Shown here: one piece after another, positions 9,121 to 18,018 of the stretch | Position numbering within the stretch: position 1 is the stretch's first letter | Layout of the letters: each line of letters opens with the position of its first letter | Assembly: GCA_902580565.1 (NCBI GenBank) | Contig: CACHLD010000001.1 | Span: 1-64,000, forward strand | DNA length: 64,000 nucleotides | Reading direction: 5' to 3' | Source: an uncultured Pelagibacteraceae bacterium | Lineage (GTDB): Bacteria; Pseudomonadota; Alphaproteobacteria; Pelagibacterales; Pelagibacteraceae | Position numbers and translations under genes: made by a program | The notes under the pieces: model-generated | Told to the model about the DNA's origin: nothing | Database searches by the model: none | Seen by the model: only the letters and a program-made list of their open reading frames with translations

Positions 9121-9818
9121 TAGCTAACATTCCATCTATACCCGCTTCCATACCTAGTTTCAATTGCAGAAAATTTTTCATCTATTTTTTTGAATTTTTT
9201 TCTTATTCTTTTTACGTGACTATCAATGGTTCTATCTTCTATTTCAGCATTTTCCTTATATGCAATATCCATCAAATGCGCTCTTTCTTTAATTACCCCT
9301 GGTCTTTTTGCTAATTCCTTTACAATTAAAAATTCGGTTGTTGTCAATTTATCTGGCAATGGTTTTCCATCCCACTCGCACTCTAACTGAGATGAGTCTA
9401 GTTTTAATTTGCCATGACTTATTATATTTTTCGTATCATCAACGACATTATTTTTTTTTCTTAGTTGGACCCTAATTCTTTCAATTAAAACTTTAGTTGA
9501 AAATCCCCCAGATTTTTTAACAAAATCATCAGCACCAAGTTTAAGTCCAAGCAATTCATCTACTTCTTCGTCTTTCGATGTTAAAAAAATTATTGGAATT
9601 GACATTTTTTTTCTAAGCTTTTTAAGTAACTCTTCTCCATCCATTCGAGGCATTTTAATATCAAGAACTGCTAAGTCTGGGGGATTTCTTGTTAGACCTA
9701 TCAAAGCTGATTCTCCATCTATGTAAGTCTGAACTTTAAACCCCTCTCTTTCGAGAGCAATACTAATGCCAGTCAAAATATTTCTATCGTCGTCAACTAG
9801 TGCTATCGTTTGTGCCAT
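9120..9818 (-). CDS. chvI: OmpR/PhoB-family response regulator, ChvI-like
   Basis: 232 residues: receiver domain (about 1-118) with the acidic pair DD at 9-10, phospho-acceptor Asp53 in VLDIKMPRMDG, Thr and Lys in FLTSKDEE and FVKKSGG, then a winged-helix DNA-binding domain ending DSHVKRIRKKF and ETRYGSGYRWN. The opening AQTIALVDDDRNILT and the VLDIKMPRMDG block are strongly ChvI-like. A short insertion (SGG) follows the conserved receiver Lys, where ChvI normally has KP. It is the first gene of the regulator-kinase pair; the 42 bp upstream lies against the polA stop. Targets are not visible from sequence. Confidence 0.9.
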   Translation of the reverse strand: MAQTIALVDDDRNILTGISIALEREGFKVQTYIDGESALIGLTRNPPDLAVLDIKMPRMDGEELLKKLRKKMSIPIIFLTSKDEEVDELLGLKLGADDFVKKSGGFSTKVLIERIRVQLRKKNNVVDDTKNIISHGKLKLDSSQLECEWDGKPLPDKLTTTEFLIVKELAKRPGVIKERAHLMDIAYKENAEIEDRTIDSHVKRIRKKFKKIDEKFSAIETRYGSGYRWNVS

Positions 9819-9860
9819 ATAATAGTTATTTTCATAATTTTAATGTCAAAATTTAGGCGT

Positions 9861-12626
9861 TTAATGAGCTTCACCCCAATTATCTCCTGAATTGATACTT
9901 ACCTCCAATGGAATTGAAAACATATGATGATCAGAGCTAGAGACGGATACCATAGCGTCTTTGATCATTTTTTTTACTTTTTCCTCATCTGTTTTTAAAC
10001 ATTCAAATATTAATTCGTCATGAATTTGAAGCAACATTTTAGCTTTCTGATTTTTTTCTAAAATTTTATCAATTTTAATCATAGCTAATCTAATTATATC
10101 CGCTGCTGATCCTTGGATTGGAGCGTTAATTGCTGCTCTTTCTTGAAAACTTCTTACACTAAAATTTTTATCGTTAATTCCCCTTAGATGAATTCTTCTT
10201 CCAAAAATATTAGTAACGTAACCTTGCTTTCTACAAGTTTTAATTGTGGCTCTCATATATTCTTTAATTTCAGGAAACTTTTTGAAATACGAATTAATAA
10301 AATTTAAAGCCTCTTCATTAGAAACTGATATCTGTTTTGCTAAACCATACTGAGTAATACCATATATTATGCCAAAATTAATTGCTTTAGCTTTTCTTCT
10401 GAATTCATCTGTTACTTTAGTAATAGGAACGTCAAATACTTGACTAGCAGTCAAAGCGTGAATGTCTTGATTGTTTTTAAATGCTTTTTTAAGTTCTTTT
10501 ACATCAGCCATGTCTGCAAGAATTCGCATCTCGATTTGATTATAATCTGCAGAAATCAAAATATTTTTTTTTTCCGCTATAAATGCTTTTCTTATTTCTT
10601 TTCCATCTAATGTTTTAATTGGAATATTCTGTAAATTCGGGTCACTTGAAGCTAATCTTCCTGTATTTGTAGCAGCCAATAAAAAGGAAGTATGAACTCT
10701 TTTTGTTTTTTTGTTAATATGTTGTTGTAAGGCATCTGTATAAGTACTTTTAAGTTTAGAAACTTGTCTCCATTCTAAAACTAAATTAGGAAATTTGTGC
10801 CCAGTAACTGCAAGATCTTCAAGTATTTTAGCACTAGTAGCTAAGCTACCTTTTTTAGTTTTCTTTAATTTTGCAATCTTTAAATCATTATAAATTATCT
10901 CACCTAGTTGTTTTGGAGAAGCTATATTGAATTCTTTTCCTGAGATATTGAAAATTTCTTGTTCAATTTTAACCAATCTAGCTGCAAATTTTTTTGAAAG
11001 TTTTTTTAAATAGTTGTCATCAACTTTTATGCCATATGATTCTAATTTAGATAATATTTTAATCATCGGCTTTTCAAAAACTTCATAAATCTTACCAAGT
11101 TTTTCTTTGGAGACCCTGTCTGAGAGAATATTATACAGTCTCAAAGTTACGTCTGCATCCTCTGCTGCATATTCTGTTGCCGACTTAAGATCTATATCAG
11201 AAAAGTTTAATTGCTTTTTTCCAGTCCCAACTAATTCTTTATAAGAGATGGTTTTATGACCAAGGTGGATTTCAGATAATGTGTCCATGTTATGTCTGTT
11301 GTTACCAGCATCTAAAGTATAGGATAACAACATTGTGTCATCTAAAGGATTTAGCTCTATATTATAATTTTTAAAAATGATAAAATCATATTTTATATTC
11401 TGCCCAATTTTTTTAATACTTGGATCCTCAAGAATCTTTTTTAGTTTTTTTAAAACTAAATCTATTTTGAGTCCCTTTATATTTTTGTGAGCTAATGGAA
11501 TATAAAAAGAATTATTTTCATCAAGGCTTAAAGAGATTCCTATTAATTCTGCCTCTAAAGGATTAAGTGAAGAAGTTTCTGTATCTACTGCAATTACTGA
11601 TCGTTTATTCAATTCTTTAATAAGTTGATCTAGTTCTGATTCATGTAGAATACTCTTATATGACTTTTTATTTATTTTAAAATTTTTTTTTAAATTTGAA
11701 TTCTTAGTTAATTCTTTATTTTCAGGTTCACCGTAAAAACTAATAGCTTGACTTAATAGTCTGTTAAATTCCATCTCTCTTAAGAATTCATAAAGCTTAT
11801 CTTTATTAATATCTTTTATTAAAAATTCATTTGGTTCGTTTTTAACTGGAACATTTTCTTTTAATGTAACAAGTTGTTTGCTTAATAACGCCTTATCTTT
11901 ATTAGCCAACAATGTTTCTCTCCTTTTATTTTGAGATATTTCTGAAGCTTTATCTAATAGATTTTCTAGATTTTTATATTTATTTATTAATTCAGCTGCT
12001 GTTTTAATTCCTATGCCTGGAACACCCGGCACGTTATCTGATGAATCCCCAGCTAGTGATTGGACATCAATAACTTGATTAGGTTTCACTCCAAATTTTT
12101 CTAAAACTTCTTTTTCTCCTATTACTTTACTTTTCATAGGATCAAATAGTCTTATTTTATTTGAAACTAATTGCATTAAATCTTTATCTGAGGAAATAAC
12201 TGTTACTTTACCTCCTGCTTCTTTAATTTTTTTTGAATAAGTTGCTATTAGATCATCTGCTTCATAATTTAATAATTCAATTGAAGGTAAATTAAATGCT
12301 TCAACTGATTTTCTTATGTACTCAAACTGAGGGGCTAGATCTTCCGGAGCTTCAGCTCTGTTAGCTTTATAATCTTTGTATATATCATTTCTAAAGTTTT
12401 TTCTTGCAGAGTCAAAAATCACTGCAAAGTGTGTTGGTTTATTTGTTGAGTCGTCGGATCTAACTTCTTCGAGTAATTTAAAAAGCATTGAGCAAAAACC
12501 ACTTACTGCTCCAGTTGGCAATCCATCGCTTTTTCTTGAAAGAGGTGGTAAGGCATAATATGCTCTAAATATATATCCAGATCCATCTACTAAATAATAA
12601 TGATCTGTTTTTTTTATTGAAGTCAT
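9861..12626 (-). CDS. polA: DNA polymerase I
   Basis: 921 residues, full length, with three domains. The 5' nuclease (about 1-290) shows YEADDLIATYSKK, VISSDKDLMQLV and GDSSDNVPGVPGIG. The 3'-5' exonuclease (about 335-500) has VDTETSSLNPLEA, GQNIKYDF and YAAEDADVTLRLY, so all proofreading acidic residues are kept. The polymerase has motif A SADYNQIEMRILADMA, motif B RRKAKAINFGIIYG and motif C LLQIHDELIFE. It fills gaps and removes Okazaki primers. Many streamlined bacteria lose the proofreading residues; this one has not. It is divergent from the ABC ATPase gene across 43 bp. The upstream string TATATATATATG on the minus strand leaves little room for a leader. Confidence 0.97.
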   Translation of the reverse strand: MTSIKKTDHYYLVDGSGYIFRAYYALPPLSRKSDGLPTGAVSGFCSMLFKLLEEVRSDDSTNKPTHFAVIFDSARKNFRNDIYKDYKANRAEAPEDLAPQFEYIRKSVEAFNLPSIELLNYEADDLIATYSKKIKEAGGKVTVISSDKDLMQLVSNKIRLFDPMKSKVIGEKEVLEKFGVKPNQVIDVQSLAGDSSDNVPGVPGIGIKTAAELINKYKNLENLLDKASEISQNKRRETLLANKDKALLSKQLVTLKENVPVKNEPNEFLIKDINKDKLYEFLREMEFNRLLSQAISFYGEPENKELTKNSNLKKNFKINKKSYKSILHESELDQLIKELNKRSVIAVDTETSSLNPLEAELIGISLSLDENNSFYIPLAHKNIKGLKIDLVLKKLKKILEDPSIKKIGQNIKYDFIIFKNYNIELNPLDDTMLLSYTLDAGNNRHNMDTLSEIHLGHKTISYKELVGTGKKQLNFSDIDLKSATEYAAEDADVTLRLYNILSDRVSKEKLGKIYEVFEKPMIKILSKLESYGIKVDDNYLKKLSKKFAARLVKIEQEIFNISGKEFNIASPKQLGEIIYNDLKIAKLKKTKKGSLATSAKILEDLAVTGHKFPNLVLEWRQVSKLKSTYTDALQQHINKKTKRVHTSFLLAATNTGRLASSDPNLQNIPIKTLDGKEIRKAFIAEKKNILISADYNQIEMRILADMADVKELKKAFKNNQDIHALTASQVFDVPITKVTDEFRRKAKAINFGIIYGITQYGLAKQISVSNEEALNFINSYFKKFPEIKEYMRATIKTCRKQGYVTNIFGRRIHLRGINDKNFSVRSFQERAAINAPIQGSAADIIRLAMIKIDKILEKNQKAKMLLQIHDELIFECLKTDEEKVKKMIKDAMVSVSSSDHHMFSIPLEVSINSGDNWGEAH

Positions 12627-12669
12627 ATATATATACTACATTAATTTTATATCTAAATTTAATCAAACT

Positions 12670-13599
12670 ATGAATAAATTTGCTTTAACTGTTGAAAATC
12701 TCACAAAGGTTTACAATGAGAATAAAAATAGAAAAGAAAATAAAGCGCTTAACGATTTAAATTTACAAGTAAAGCAAGGAGAAATATTTGGTCTTCTTGG
12801 GCCCAATGGAGCTGGCAAAACAACTTTTTTAAGTATTTTAGGTGGTACAGTTACTAAAACAAAAGGAAAAGTAAATGTTTGGGGGTTTGACCTAGATAAA
12901 AACCCTCGTCAAGTTAAAGCATCAATTGGAATAGTTCCTCAAGAAATTAATTTAGATGCCTTTTTTAGTCCAAAAAAATTACTCGAACTTCAGGCTGGAC
13001 TTTATGGAGTCACAAAAAAAGATAGAATAACTGAATTAATCTTAAAAATGGTAGCCTTGGAAAATAAAGCTGATGCTTATTCTAGAAATCTTTCAGGCGG
13101 TATGAAAAGAAGATTATTAATTGCTAAGGCTATGGTTCACCAACCTGCTGTTTTAATTTTAGATGAACCAACTGCAGGTGTTGATGTAGAGTTAAGAAAT
13201 AATCTTTGGAAAAATGTTAAAGAGTTAAATAAAGAAGGGGTTACAATCATTCTAACAACACATTATTTATTTGAAGCAGAGGAGATGTGTGATCGAATAG
13301 CAATAATAAATAAAGGTAATTTAGTTGCACTTGATACTACTGAAAAATTATTAGAGCAAATTGAAACTAAAAAGATAAATTTTAAGGTCGAGAATATTGA
13401 ACAAACTAAAGTCTTAAAAATAGAAAAGGCTAAATTTAAAATTAATTCTAGAAACTCTATTTCAGTTTCATATGAAAAAAATTCAATAAATTTTCATGAA
13501 ATAGTCAAATATTTAGGTGAAAATAACATTAAAATACTTGATATTATTACTGAAGAGGGCGATTTAGAAGATGTATTTATTCAACTAACAAAAAGGTAG
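12670..13599 (+). CDS. ABC transporter ATP-binding protein (YadG/CcmA type)
   Basis: 309 residues with a single nucleotide-binding domain: Walker A GPNGAGKTTFLSIL (about residues 44-57), Q-loop VPQEINLD, signature NLSGGMKRRLLIAKAM, Walker B VLILDEPTAGVD and switch His in TTHYLFEAEEM. The ~70-residue C-terminal extension is as in YadG-like exporters. This type normally pairs with an ABC-2 membrane subunit, but the next gene is bioY and no ABC-2 permease is in the window. The sequence does not resemble the BioM/EcfA ATPases, so a link to bioY is doubtful. Substrate unknown. Confidence 0.88.
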   Translation: MNKFALTVENLTKVYNENKNRKENKALNDLNLQVKQGEIFGLLGPNGAGKTTFLSILGGTVTKTKGKVNVWGFDLDKNPRQVKASIGIVPQEINLDAFFSPKKLLELQAGLYGVTKKDRITELILKMVALENKADAYSRNLSGGMKRRLLIAKAMVHQPAVLILDEPTAGVDVELRNNLWKNVKELNKEGVTIILTTHYLFEAEEMCDRIAIINKGNLVALDTTEKLLEQIETKKINFKVENIEQTKVLKIEKAKFKINSRNSISVSYEKNSINFHEIVKYLGENNIKILDIITEEGDLEDVFIQLTKR

Positions 13600-13631
13600 A
13601 TTTAAAATTTAAAAAGGATAATAATATACGA

Positions 13632-14183
13632 ATGCAATCAGTTAAAAATATTACTCAATCAAAATTGATTAAAAAGATATTTATCATTTTTATAGGATCC
13701 ATAATTCTTGCAATATCATCGAAAATTAAAATTCCTTTTTATCCAGTACCTATGACTATGCAAACTTTAGTTGTGTTAATGATTGGTATTGGATTTGGAT
13801 GGAAATTAGGAGTCGCATGTATATCTTTATATATATTTGAGGGCATTTTAGGTTTGCCAGTATTTTCAGGTACTCCTGAAAAAGGAGTAGGATTTGCCTA
13901 TTTTACAGGCCCGACAATGGGTTATTTGATTGGATTTCTCGTAACAGTTTATTTTGCAGGTAGATTTAATTACTCGAATAATTTATTGCATAATTTTTTA
14001 AAACTATCTTTTGCAATAAGTTTTATCTATCTTTTAGGAATGCTATGGTTAGGAAATCTTTTTGGTTGGAATAAGCAAATATTTGAATTAGGAGCCCAAC
14101 CATTTTTATTAGCAGAATTATTCAAAATTTTAATAGCAACTTTCGCTATTAATCAAATAAAAAAAATTAGAAATATATTTTAA
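13632..14183 (+). CDS. bioY: BioY-family biotin transporter (S component)
   Basis: 183 residues, about six membrane helices. The BioY signature is clear: KIPFYPVPMTMQTLVVLMIG, GWKLGVACISLYIFEGILGLPVF, then the Gly-rich loop before YFTGPTMGYLIGF. It binds and imports biotin across the inner membrane, either alone or with the EcfT/EcfA energising module, neither of which is visible here. It lies 32 bp after the ABC ATPase gene on the same strand and may share its transcript. Its stop is one base from the stop of the convergent regA gene. An auxotroph or biotin-sparing lifestyle would fit but cannot be shown from the window. Confidence 0.92.
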   Translation: MQSVKNITQSKLIKKIFIIFIGSIILAISSKIKIPFYPVPMTMQTLVVLMIGIGFGWKLGVACISLYIFEGILGLPVFSGTPEKGVGFAYFTGPTMGYLIGFLVTVYFAGRFNYSNNLLHNFLKLSFAISFIYLLGMLWLGNLFGWNKQIFELGAQPFLLAELFKILIATFAINQIKKIRNIF

Positions 14184-14184
14184 T

Positions 14185-14757
14185 TTACCTAGGAGATCTT
14201 TTAGAGAGTATTCTTTGTAATGTTCTTCGGTGCATTTTAAGTCTTCTAGCAGTTTCAGATACATTTCGGTTGCATAATTCGAAAACTCTATGAATATGTT
14301 CCCACTTAACCCTATCAGCAGACATTGGATTTTCAGGGGGTTTGGCTTTTGACTCTGGAGCCGCTAGTAATGCAGCTTCTACGTCGTCTGCATCCACAGG
14401 TTTAGCCATATAATCTATAGCTCCAGCTTTAACAGCTGCAACAGCAGTTGGTAAATTCCCGTATCCCGTTAACATTACGATTCTTGAGTCTTTTTTAGAC
14501 TTATTTAGCTCTTTAACAACATCAAGCCCATTTCCATCTTCTAGTCTTAAATCAATTAAAGCGAAACTTGGGGGGTTATTTTTGACAAATTGTAGTCCTT
14601 CGGAGACCGTTTTTGCCTCTTTTACCTGAAAACCCTTCTTTTCCATGGCTCTAGCTAACCTTCCTCTAAGAGGATCGTCATCATCTAGTATAAGTAAAGA
14701 CTTATCAGGAAATTCACCGAGTTTTAGTTGTTCAGCATATTCTTTTTGACCTCTCAT
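14185..14757 (-). CDS. regA: Redox response regulator RegA/PrrA/ActR
   Basis: 190 residues. The receiver domain has SLLILDDDDPLRGRLARAME near the start, phospho-acceptor Asp69 in ALIDLRLEDGNGLDVV, and Thr/Lys in MLTGYGN and YMAKPVD. A short Pro-rich linker (PPENPMSADRV) follows, then a Fis-type helix-turn-helix, CNRNVSETARRLKMHRRTL, ending SKRSPR. This compact layout is specific to the alphaproteobacterial RegA/PrrA/ActR group, which controls respiration, carbon and nitrogen genes with redox state. Its kinase partner, regB, is 4.3 kb away at 19050-20333 on the same strand, with a plus-strand polyamine cluster between them. Confidence 0.93.
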   Translation of the reverse strand: MRGQKEYAEQLKLGEFPDKSLLILDDDDPLRGRLARAMEKKGFQVKEAKTVSEGLQFVKNNPPSFALIDLRLEDGNGLDVVKELNKSKKDSRIVMLTGYGNLPTAVAAVKAGAIDYMAKPVDADDVEAALLAAPESKAKPPENPMSADRVKWEHIHRVFELCNRNVSETARRLKMHRRTLQRILSKRSPR

Positions 14758-14818
14758 ATACTTGTCATATAGTCATCTTTTTTTTTATTTCAACAGGCAA
14801 TTTATACATTTTTTTCTT

Positions 14819-14831
14819 TACATAATATGTA
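14819..14831. promoter_or_regulatory. Small palindrome and possible -10 before the polyamine cluster
   Basis: TACATA-A-TATGTA is a perfect inverted repeat with one central base. It contains CATAAT (14821-14826), a 5/6 match to a -10 hexamer, which would place a start site near 14833. No good -35 is visible at the right spacing. It could be an operator overlapping the promoter of the decarboxylase gene, or chance in AT-rich DNA. Confidence 0.3.
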
Positions 14832-14866
14832 AAAAACCTTAAATGCGACTTAGTGAGGTTTTTTTT
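14831..14866 (+). terminator. Terminator-shaped hairpin in the leader of the polyamine cluster
   Basis: AAAAAACCT (14831-14839) pairs perfectly with AGGTTTTTT (14856-14864), with a 16-base loop that can add U-G and A-U pairs; the T-run continues to 14866. In the plus direction this looks like an intrinsic terminator, yet it lies 51 bp before the decarboxylase start in a divergent intergenic region where no upstream plus-strand gene needs ending. An attenuator or a 5' stabilising hairpin is therefore more likely. Its A-tract and T-tract make it symmetric, so a minus-strand role is possible too. Confidence 0.5.
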
Positions 14867-14916
14867 ACTAAAATTTTTTAAAAACCTATTGTGTAAATTA
14901 AAGAGGAACACATGAA

Positions 14917-16095
14917 ATGCGAAAATTTAAAGACGTTAACGAATTAGTTAATGCGTTAAAACCGGATTACCCCGTATACTGTATACGGCCAGATTCCATA
15001 AAAAAATCTACTAAATTTTTTAGGGATAATTTCCCTGGAAAAGTTCTTTATGCAGTTAAAACTAATCCTAATGAAAAAGTCTTAAAACAAATTATTTCTA
15101 ATGGGATAGAAGATTTTGATGTAGCTTCCTTAAATGAAATAAAATTAATAAAAAAAGTAAAACCTAATGCTAATTTATATTTTATGCATACAGTTAAAAG
15201 TAAAGAGAGCATTTCATCTGCATACTTTAATTATGGAGTTAAAAATTTTGCATTAGATAACAAAGATGAATTAAGAAAAATTTTAGAGTCCACAAATCAT
15301 GCAAAAGATTTAAATTTATTTTTGAGAATAGCTATCTCCAACGAACATGCTGAGATTGACTTATCAAGAAAATTTGGTGCTATGCCATCAGAAGCATTAG
15401 GTCTTGTAAGATTATGTAAAGAAAATGGAAAAAAATTAGGAATAAGTTTTCATGTTGGCTCTCAGTGTATGCATAAAATTTCGTACTCAAAAGGTATTCG
15501 AGAAATAGGTAATATTATTAAGAAAACTAAAATTATACCTGATATAATTAATGTTGGAGGTGGCTTTCCCTCTATTTATCCTGATTTAAATCCTGAGCCA
15601 ATTCATAATTATCTTAACGAAATAAAAAAATCTCTAAAAGATTTAAATTTAACTAAATTACCTGAAGTAATATGTGAACCAGGAAGAGCGCTGGTTGCAG
15701 AAAGTGGTTCCACTATAGTTAAAGTAATATTAAGAAAAAAACAAAATCTTTATATTAATGATGGAACATATGGTTCTTTATTTGATGCAGGTGTACCAAA
15801 CTTTGTTCTGCCAACTAAAATGATAACTACAGGTCGTGTTCATTCAAAAAAACTCACAGCTTTTAGTTTTTTTGGTCCAACTTGCGACAGTTTAGATTAC
15901 ATGAAAGGTCCTTTTTTATTACCCAACAATATTAAAGAAGGTGATTACATTGAGTTAGGTCAATTAGGGGCATATGGAATCACTTTTAGAACAAACTTCA
16001 ATGGTTTTTATTCAGATGAGATCTTTGAATTAAATAATAAGCCAATAATGTCTTTATACGAAGATACAAGTAAAGTTAGTTACTTGGTTGCATAA
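14917..16095 (+). CDS. PLP-dependent ornithine/lysine/arginine-type decarboxylase (alanine-racemase fold)
   Basis: 392 residues, fold type III like eukaryotic ornithine decarboxylase. PLP Lys48 lies in YAVKTNPNEKVL. HVGSQC, the NVGGGFPSIYPD phosphate-binding glycine loop, the ICEPGRALVAESG segment and the catalytic Cys323 in FGPTCDSLDYM are all present. The start is ATG 14917 with AAGAGG about 10 bases upstream. It leads the four-gene run with a DHS-like gene, aguB and aguA, joined by TAATG overlap. Alphaproteobacterial relatives act on ornithine and/or lysine. The agmatine-processing genes downstream would make sense if arginine were a substrate, but residues alone do not decide this. Cytoplasmic; makes the diamine or agmatine for polyamine synthesis. 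Confidence 0.85.
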   Translation: MRKFKDVNELVNALKPDYPVYCIRPDSIKKSTKFFRDNFPGKVLYAVKTNPNEKVLKQIISNGIEDFDVASLNEIKLIKKVKPNANLYFMHTVKSKESISSAYFNYGVKNFALDNKDELRKILESTNHAKDLNLFLRIAISNEHAEIDLSRKFGAMPSEALGLVRLCKENGKKLGISFHVGSQCMHKISYSKGIREIGNIIKKTKIIPDIINVGGGFPSIYPDLNPEPIHNYLNEIKKSLKDLNLTKLPEVICEPGRALVAESGSTIVKVILRKKQNLYINDGTYGSLFDAGVPNFVLPTKMITTGRVHSKKLTAFSFFGPTCDSLDYMKGPFLLPNNIKEGDYIELGQLGAYGITFRTNFNGFYSDEIFELNNKPIMSLYEDTSKVSYLVA

Positions 16096-17141
16096 TGACA
16101 AAAAAAAATAGTCCAAATATTGGGCACAATAAAAAATCTTTTTTAAATACTCCTGTTGAACATATAGATATTACTTCTTTTGACTCAAGAAAAATTATTG
16201 AAGGGATGAGTAAAATGTCATTTACATCTAGAGACACTGCTAACGCTGCAAAGATATATAATGAAATGCTATCGGATGATAATTGTTCAATATTTTTAAC
16301 AATTGCAGGCTCTACTTCAGCTGGAGGTTGCATGAAACTTTACTCAGATTTAATAAAATACAATATGGTAGATGCCATAGTTGCAACAGGTGCATCTATA
16401 ATAGATATGGATTTTTTTGAAGCTCTCGGGTTCAAACACTACCAAGGATCGCAATTTCAAGATGATACTGAACTAAGAAAAAATTATATTGATAGAATTT
16501 ATGATACTTATATTGACGAAGAAGAACTTCAAGCCTGTGATAAGGCTATATGTGATGTAGCTAATTCATTAGAACCGAAGGCCTATACTTCTAGAGAATT
16601 TATAAAAGAGTTAGGTAAATATTTAAAGAAAAGCGCCAAAAAAAAGGGATCATTGATTGAAACAGCATTTGATAATGATGTTCCCATTTTTTGTCCAGCA
16701 TTTACAGATAGTTCTGCCGGTTTTGGTTTAGTACTGCATCAAGAACAAAATCCAGATAATTATATTACCATTGACTCTATCAGAGAAATGCGTGAACTAA
16801 CTGAGATTAAGATCAAATCAAAAAAGTCAGGTTTACTTATGGTTGGCGGAGGTGTCCCAAAAAATTTTATACAAGATACAGTAGTTTGTGCTGAACTTCT
16901 TGGTAAACAAGTTGACATGCATAAATATGCAATTCAGATAACTGTAGCTGATACCAGAGATGGGGCTTGCAGCAGTTCTACTTTAAAGGAGGCAAGTTCT
17001 TGGGGAAAAGTTGATATTACTAAAGAACAAATGGTTTTTGCTGAAGCTACAAGTGTTTTACCTTTAATTGCTAGCGACGCGTATCACAGAAAAAATTGGA
17101 AAAATAGAGGTAGAAGAAATTTCCAAAAAATATTTAAATAA
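16095..17141 (+). CDS. Deoxyhypusine-synthase-like protein, probable homospermidine-type synthase
   Basis: 348 residues, full DHS fold. Seen: TIAGSTSAGGCMKLY and VATGASIIDMDFFE for NAD binding, the MVGGGVPKNFIQD stretch, and SSWGKVDI with Lys305, equivalent to the Lys that carries the aminobutyl intermediate in eukaryotic DHS. Bacteria lack eIF5A hypusine, and bacterial DHS-like enzymes have been reported to join polyamine units (homospermidine synthase activity). Its position between the decarboxylase (overlap TAATG) and aguB/aguA fits polyamine assembly. An alternative is a guanidino-substrate variant acting on agmatine. The retained Lys suggests an active aminobutyl transferase; the acceptor is unknown. 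Confidence 0.8.
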   Translation: MTKKNSPNIGHNKKSFLNTPVEHIDITSFDSRKIIEGMSKMSFTSRDTANAAKIYNEMLSDDNCSIFLTIAGSTSAGGCMKLYSDLIKYNMVDAIVATGASIIDMDFFEALGFKHYQGSQFQDDTELRKNYIDRIYDTYIDEEELQACDKAICDVANSLEPKAYTSREFIKELGKYLKKSAKKKGSLIETAFDNDVPIFCPAFTDSSAGFGLVLHQEQNPDNYITIDSIREMRELTEIKIKSKKSGLLMVGGGVPKNFIQDTVVCAELLGKQVDMHKYAIQITVADTRDGACSSSTLKEASSWGKVDITKEQMVFAEATSVLPLIASDAYHRKNWKNRGRRNFQKIFK

Positions 17142-17142
17142 G

Positions 17143-18018
17143 ATGGCAAAAACTAGACTAGCACTAATACAGATGAAAATGTCATCTGAAAAAAAGAAAA
17201 ATATTTCTAACGCTATAGCAAAAATATATAAAGCTAAAAGTAAAGGTGCTAATATAATTTGCCTACCTGAATTATTTTTAACTAAATATTTTTGTCAATC
17301 AGAGAAACATTCAAATTTCAATCTTGCAGAAAAAATTCCTGGGCCGACAACAAGCATCTTTTCTTTAATAGCTAAAAAATTAAAAGTAATACTAATTTTA
17401 TCTTTGTTTGAAAAAAGAGCCTCAGGCATTTATCACAACACGTGTGTGATTATAAGTGAGAAAGGAGAAATAAAAGGTAAATACAGAAAAATGCATATAC
17501 CAGATGACCCACAGTATTATGAAAAATTTTATTTCACCCCAGGTGATCTTGGTTTTAAATCTTTTAAAACTTCAAAAGGTAACTTAGGAACCTTAATTTG
17601 TTGGGATCAATGGTTCCCGGAAGCAGCAAGATTAACTGCTTTAAAAGGTGCCGAAATACTTTTTTATCCTACAGCTATTGGTTGGCATCCAAAAGAAAAG
17701 AAAAAGTTTGGAAAGACACAGCTAAATTCTTGGTTGTCAGTTCAACGTTCTCATGCAATAGCAAATGGTATTTATGTAGCTGCGATTAATAGGGTAGGTA
17801 TAGAAAAACAGGGATCAAAAAAATTAGATTTTTGGGGCAATAGTGTAATATTTGATCCAAGTGGAAATATTATTAAAAAGGCTAATTTAGGTGAACAAAT
17901 TCTTGTTTGCGATATCGATTTTAAGAAGATAGAGAATGTGAGAAGACATTGGCCTTTTTTTAGAGATAGAAGGATAGATTATTACAAGGGCATATTAAAA
18001 AATCCTAAAGATGCTTAA
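17143..18018 (+). CDS. aguB: N-carbamoylputrescine amidase
   Basis: 291 residues. Nitrilase superfamily with the Glu-Lys-Cys triad: Glu43 in CLPELFLTKYF, Lys116 in GKYRKMHIPDD, and Cys153 in TLICWDQWFPEAARL. The PDDPQYYEKFYFTPGD and GWHPKEK blocks match AguB rather than generic nitrilases. It converts N-carbamoylputrescine to putrescine, CO2 and ammonia. The frame is open back to 17068, but ATG 17143 sits one base after the preceding stop, has AATAAG upstream and gives the family's normal N-terminus, so I chose it. It overlaps aguA by 8 bp, and the pair forms the agmatine-to-putrescine route. Confidence 0.9.
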   Translation: MAKTRLALIQMKMSSEKKKNISNAIAKIYKAKSKGANIICLPELFLTKYFCQSEKHSNFNLAEKIPGPTTSIFSLIAKKLKVILILSLFEKRASGIYHNTCVIISEKGEIKGKYRKMHIPDDPQYYEKFYFTPGDLGFKSFKTSKGNLGTLICWDQWFPEAARLTALKGAEILFYPTAIGWHPKEKKKFGKTQLNSWLSVQRSHAIANGIYVAAINRVGIEKQGSKKLDFWGNSVIFDPSGNIIKKANLGEQILVCDIDFKKIENVRRHWPFFRDRRIDYYKGILKNPKDA

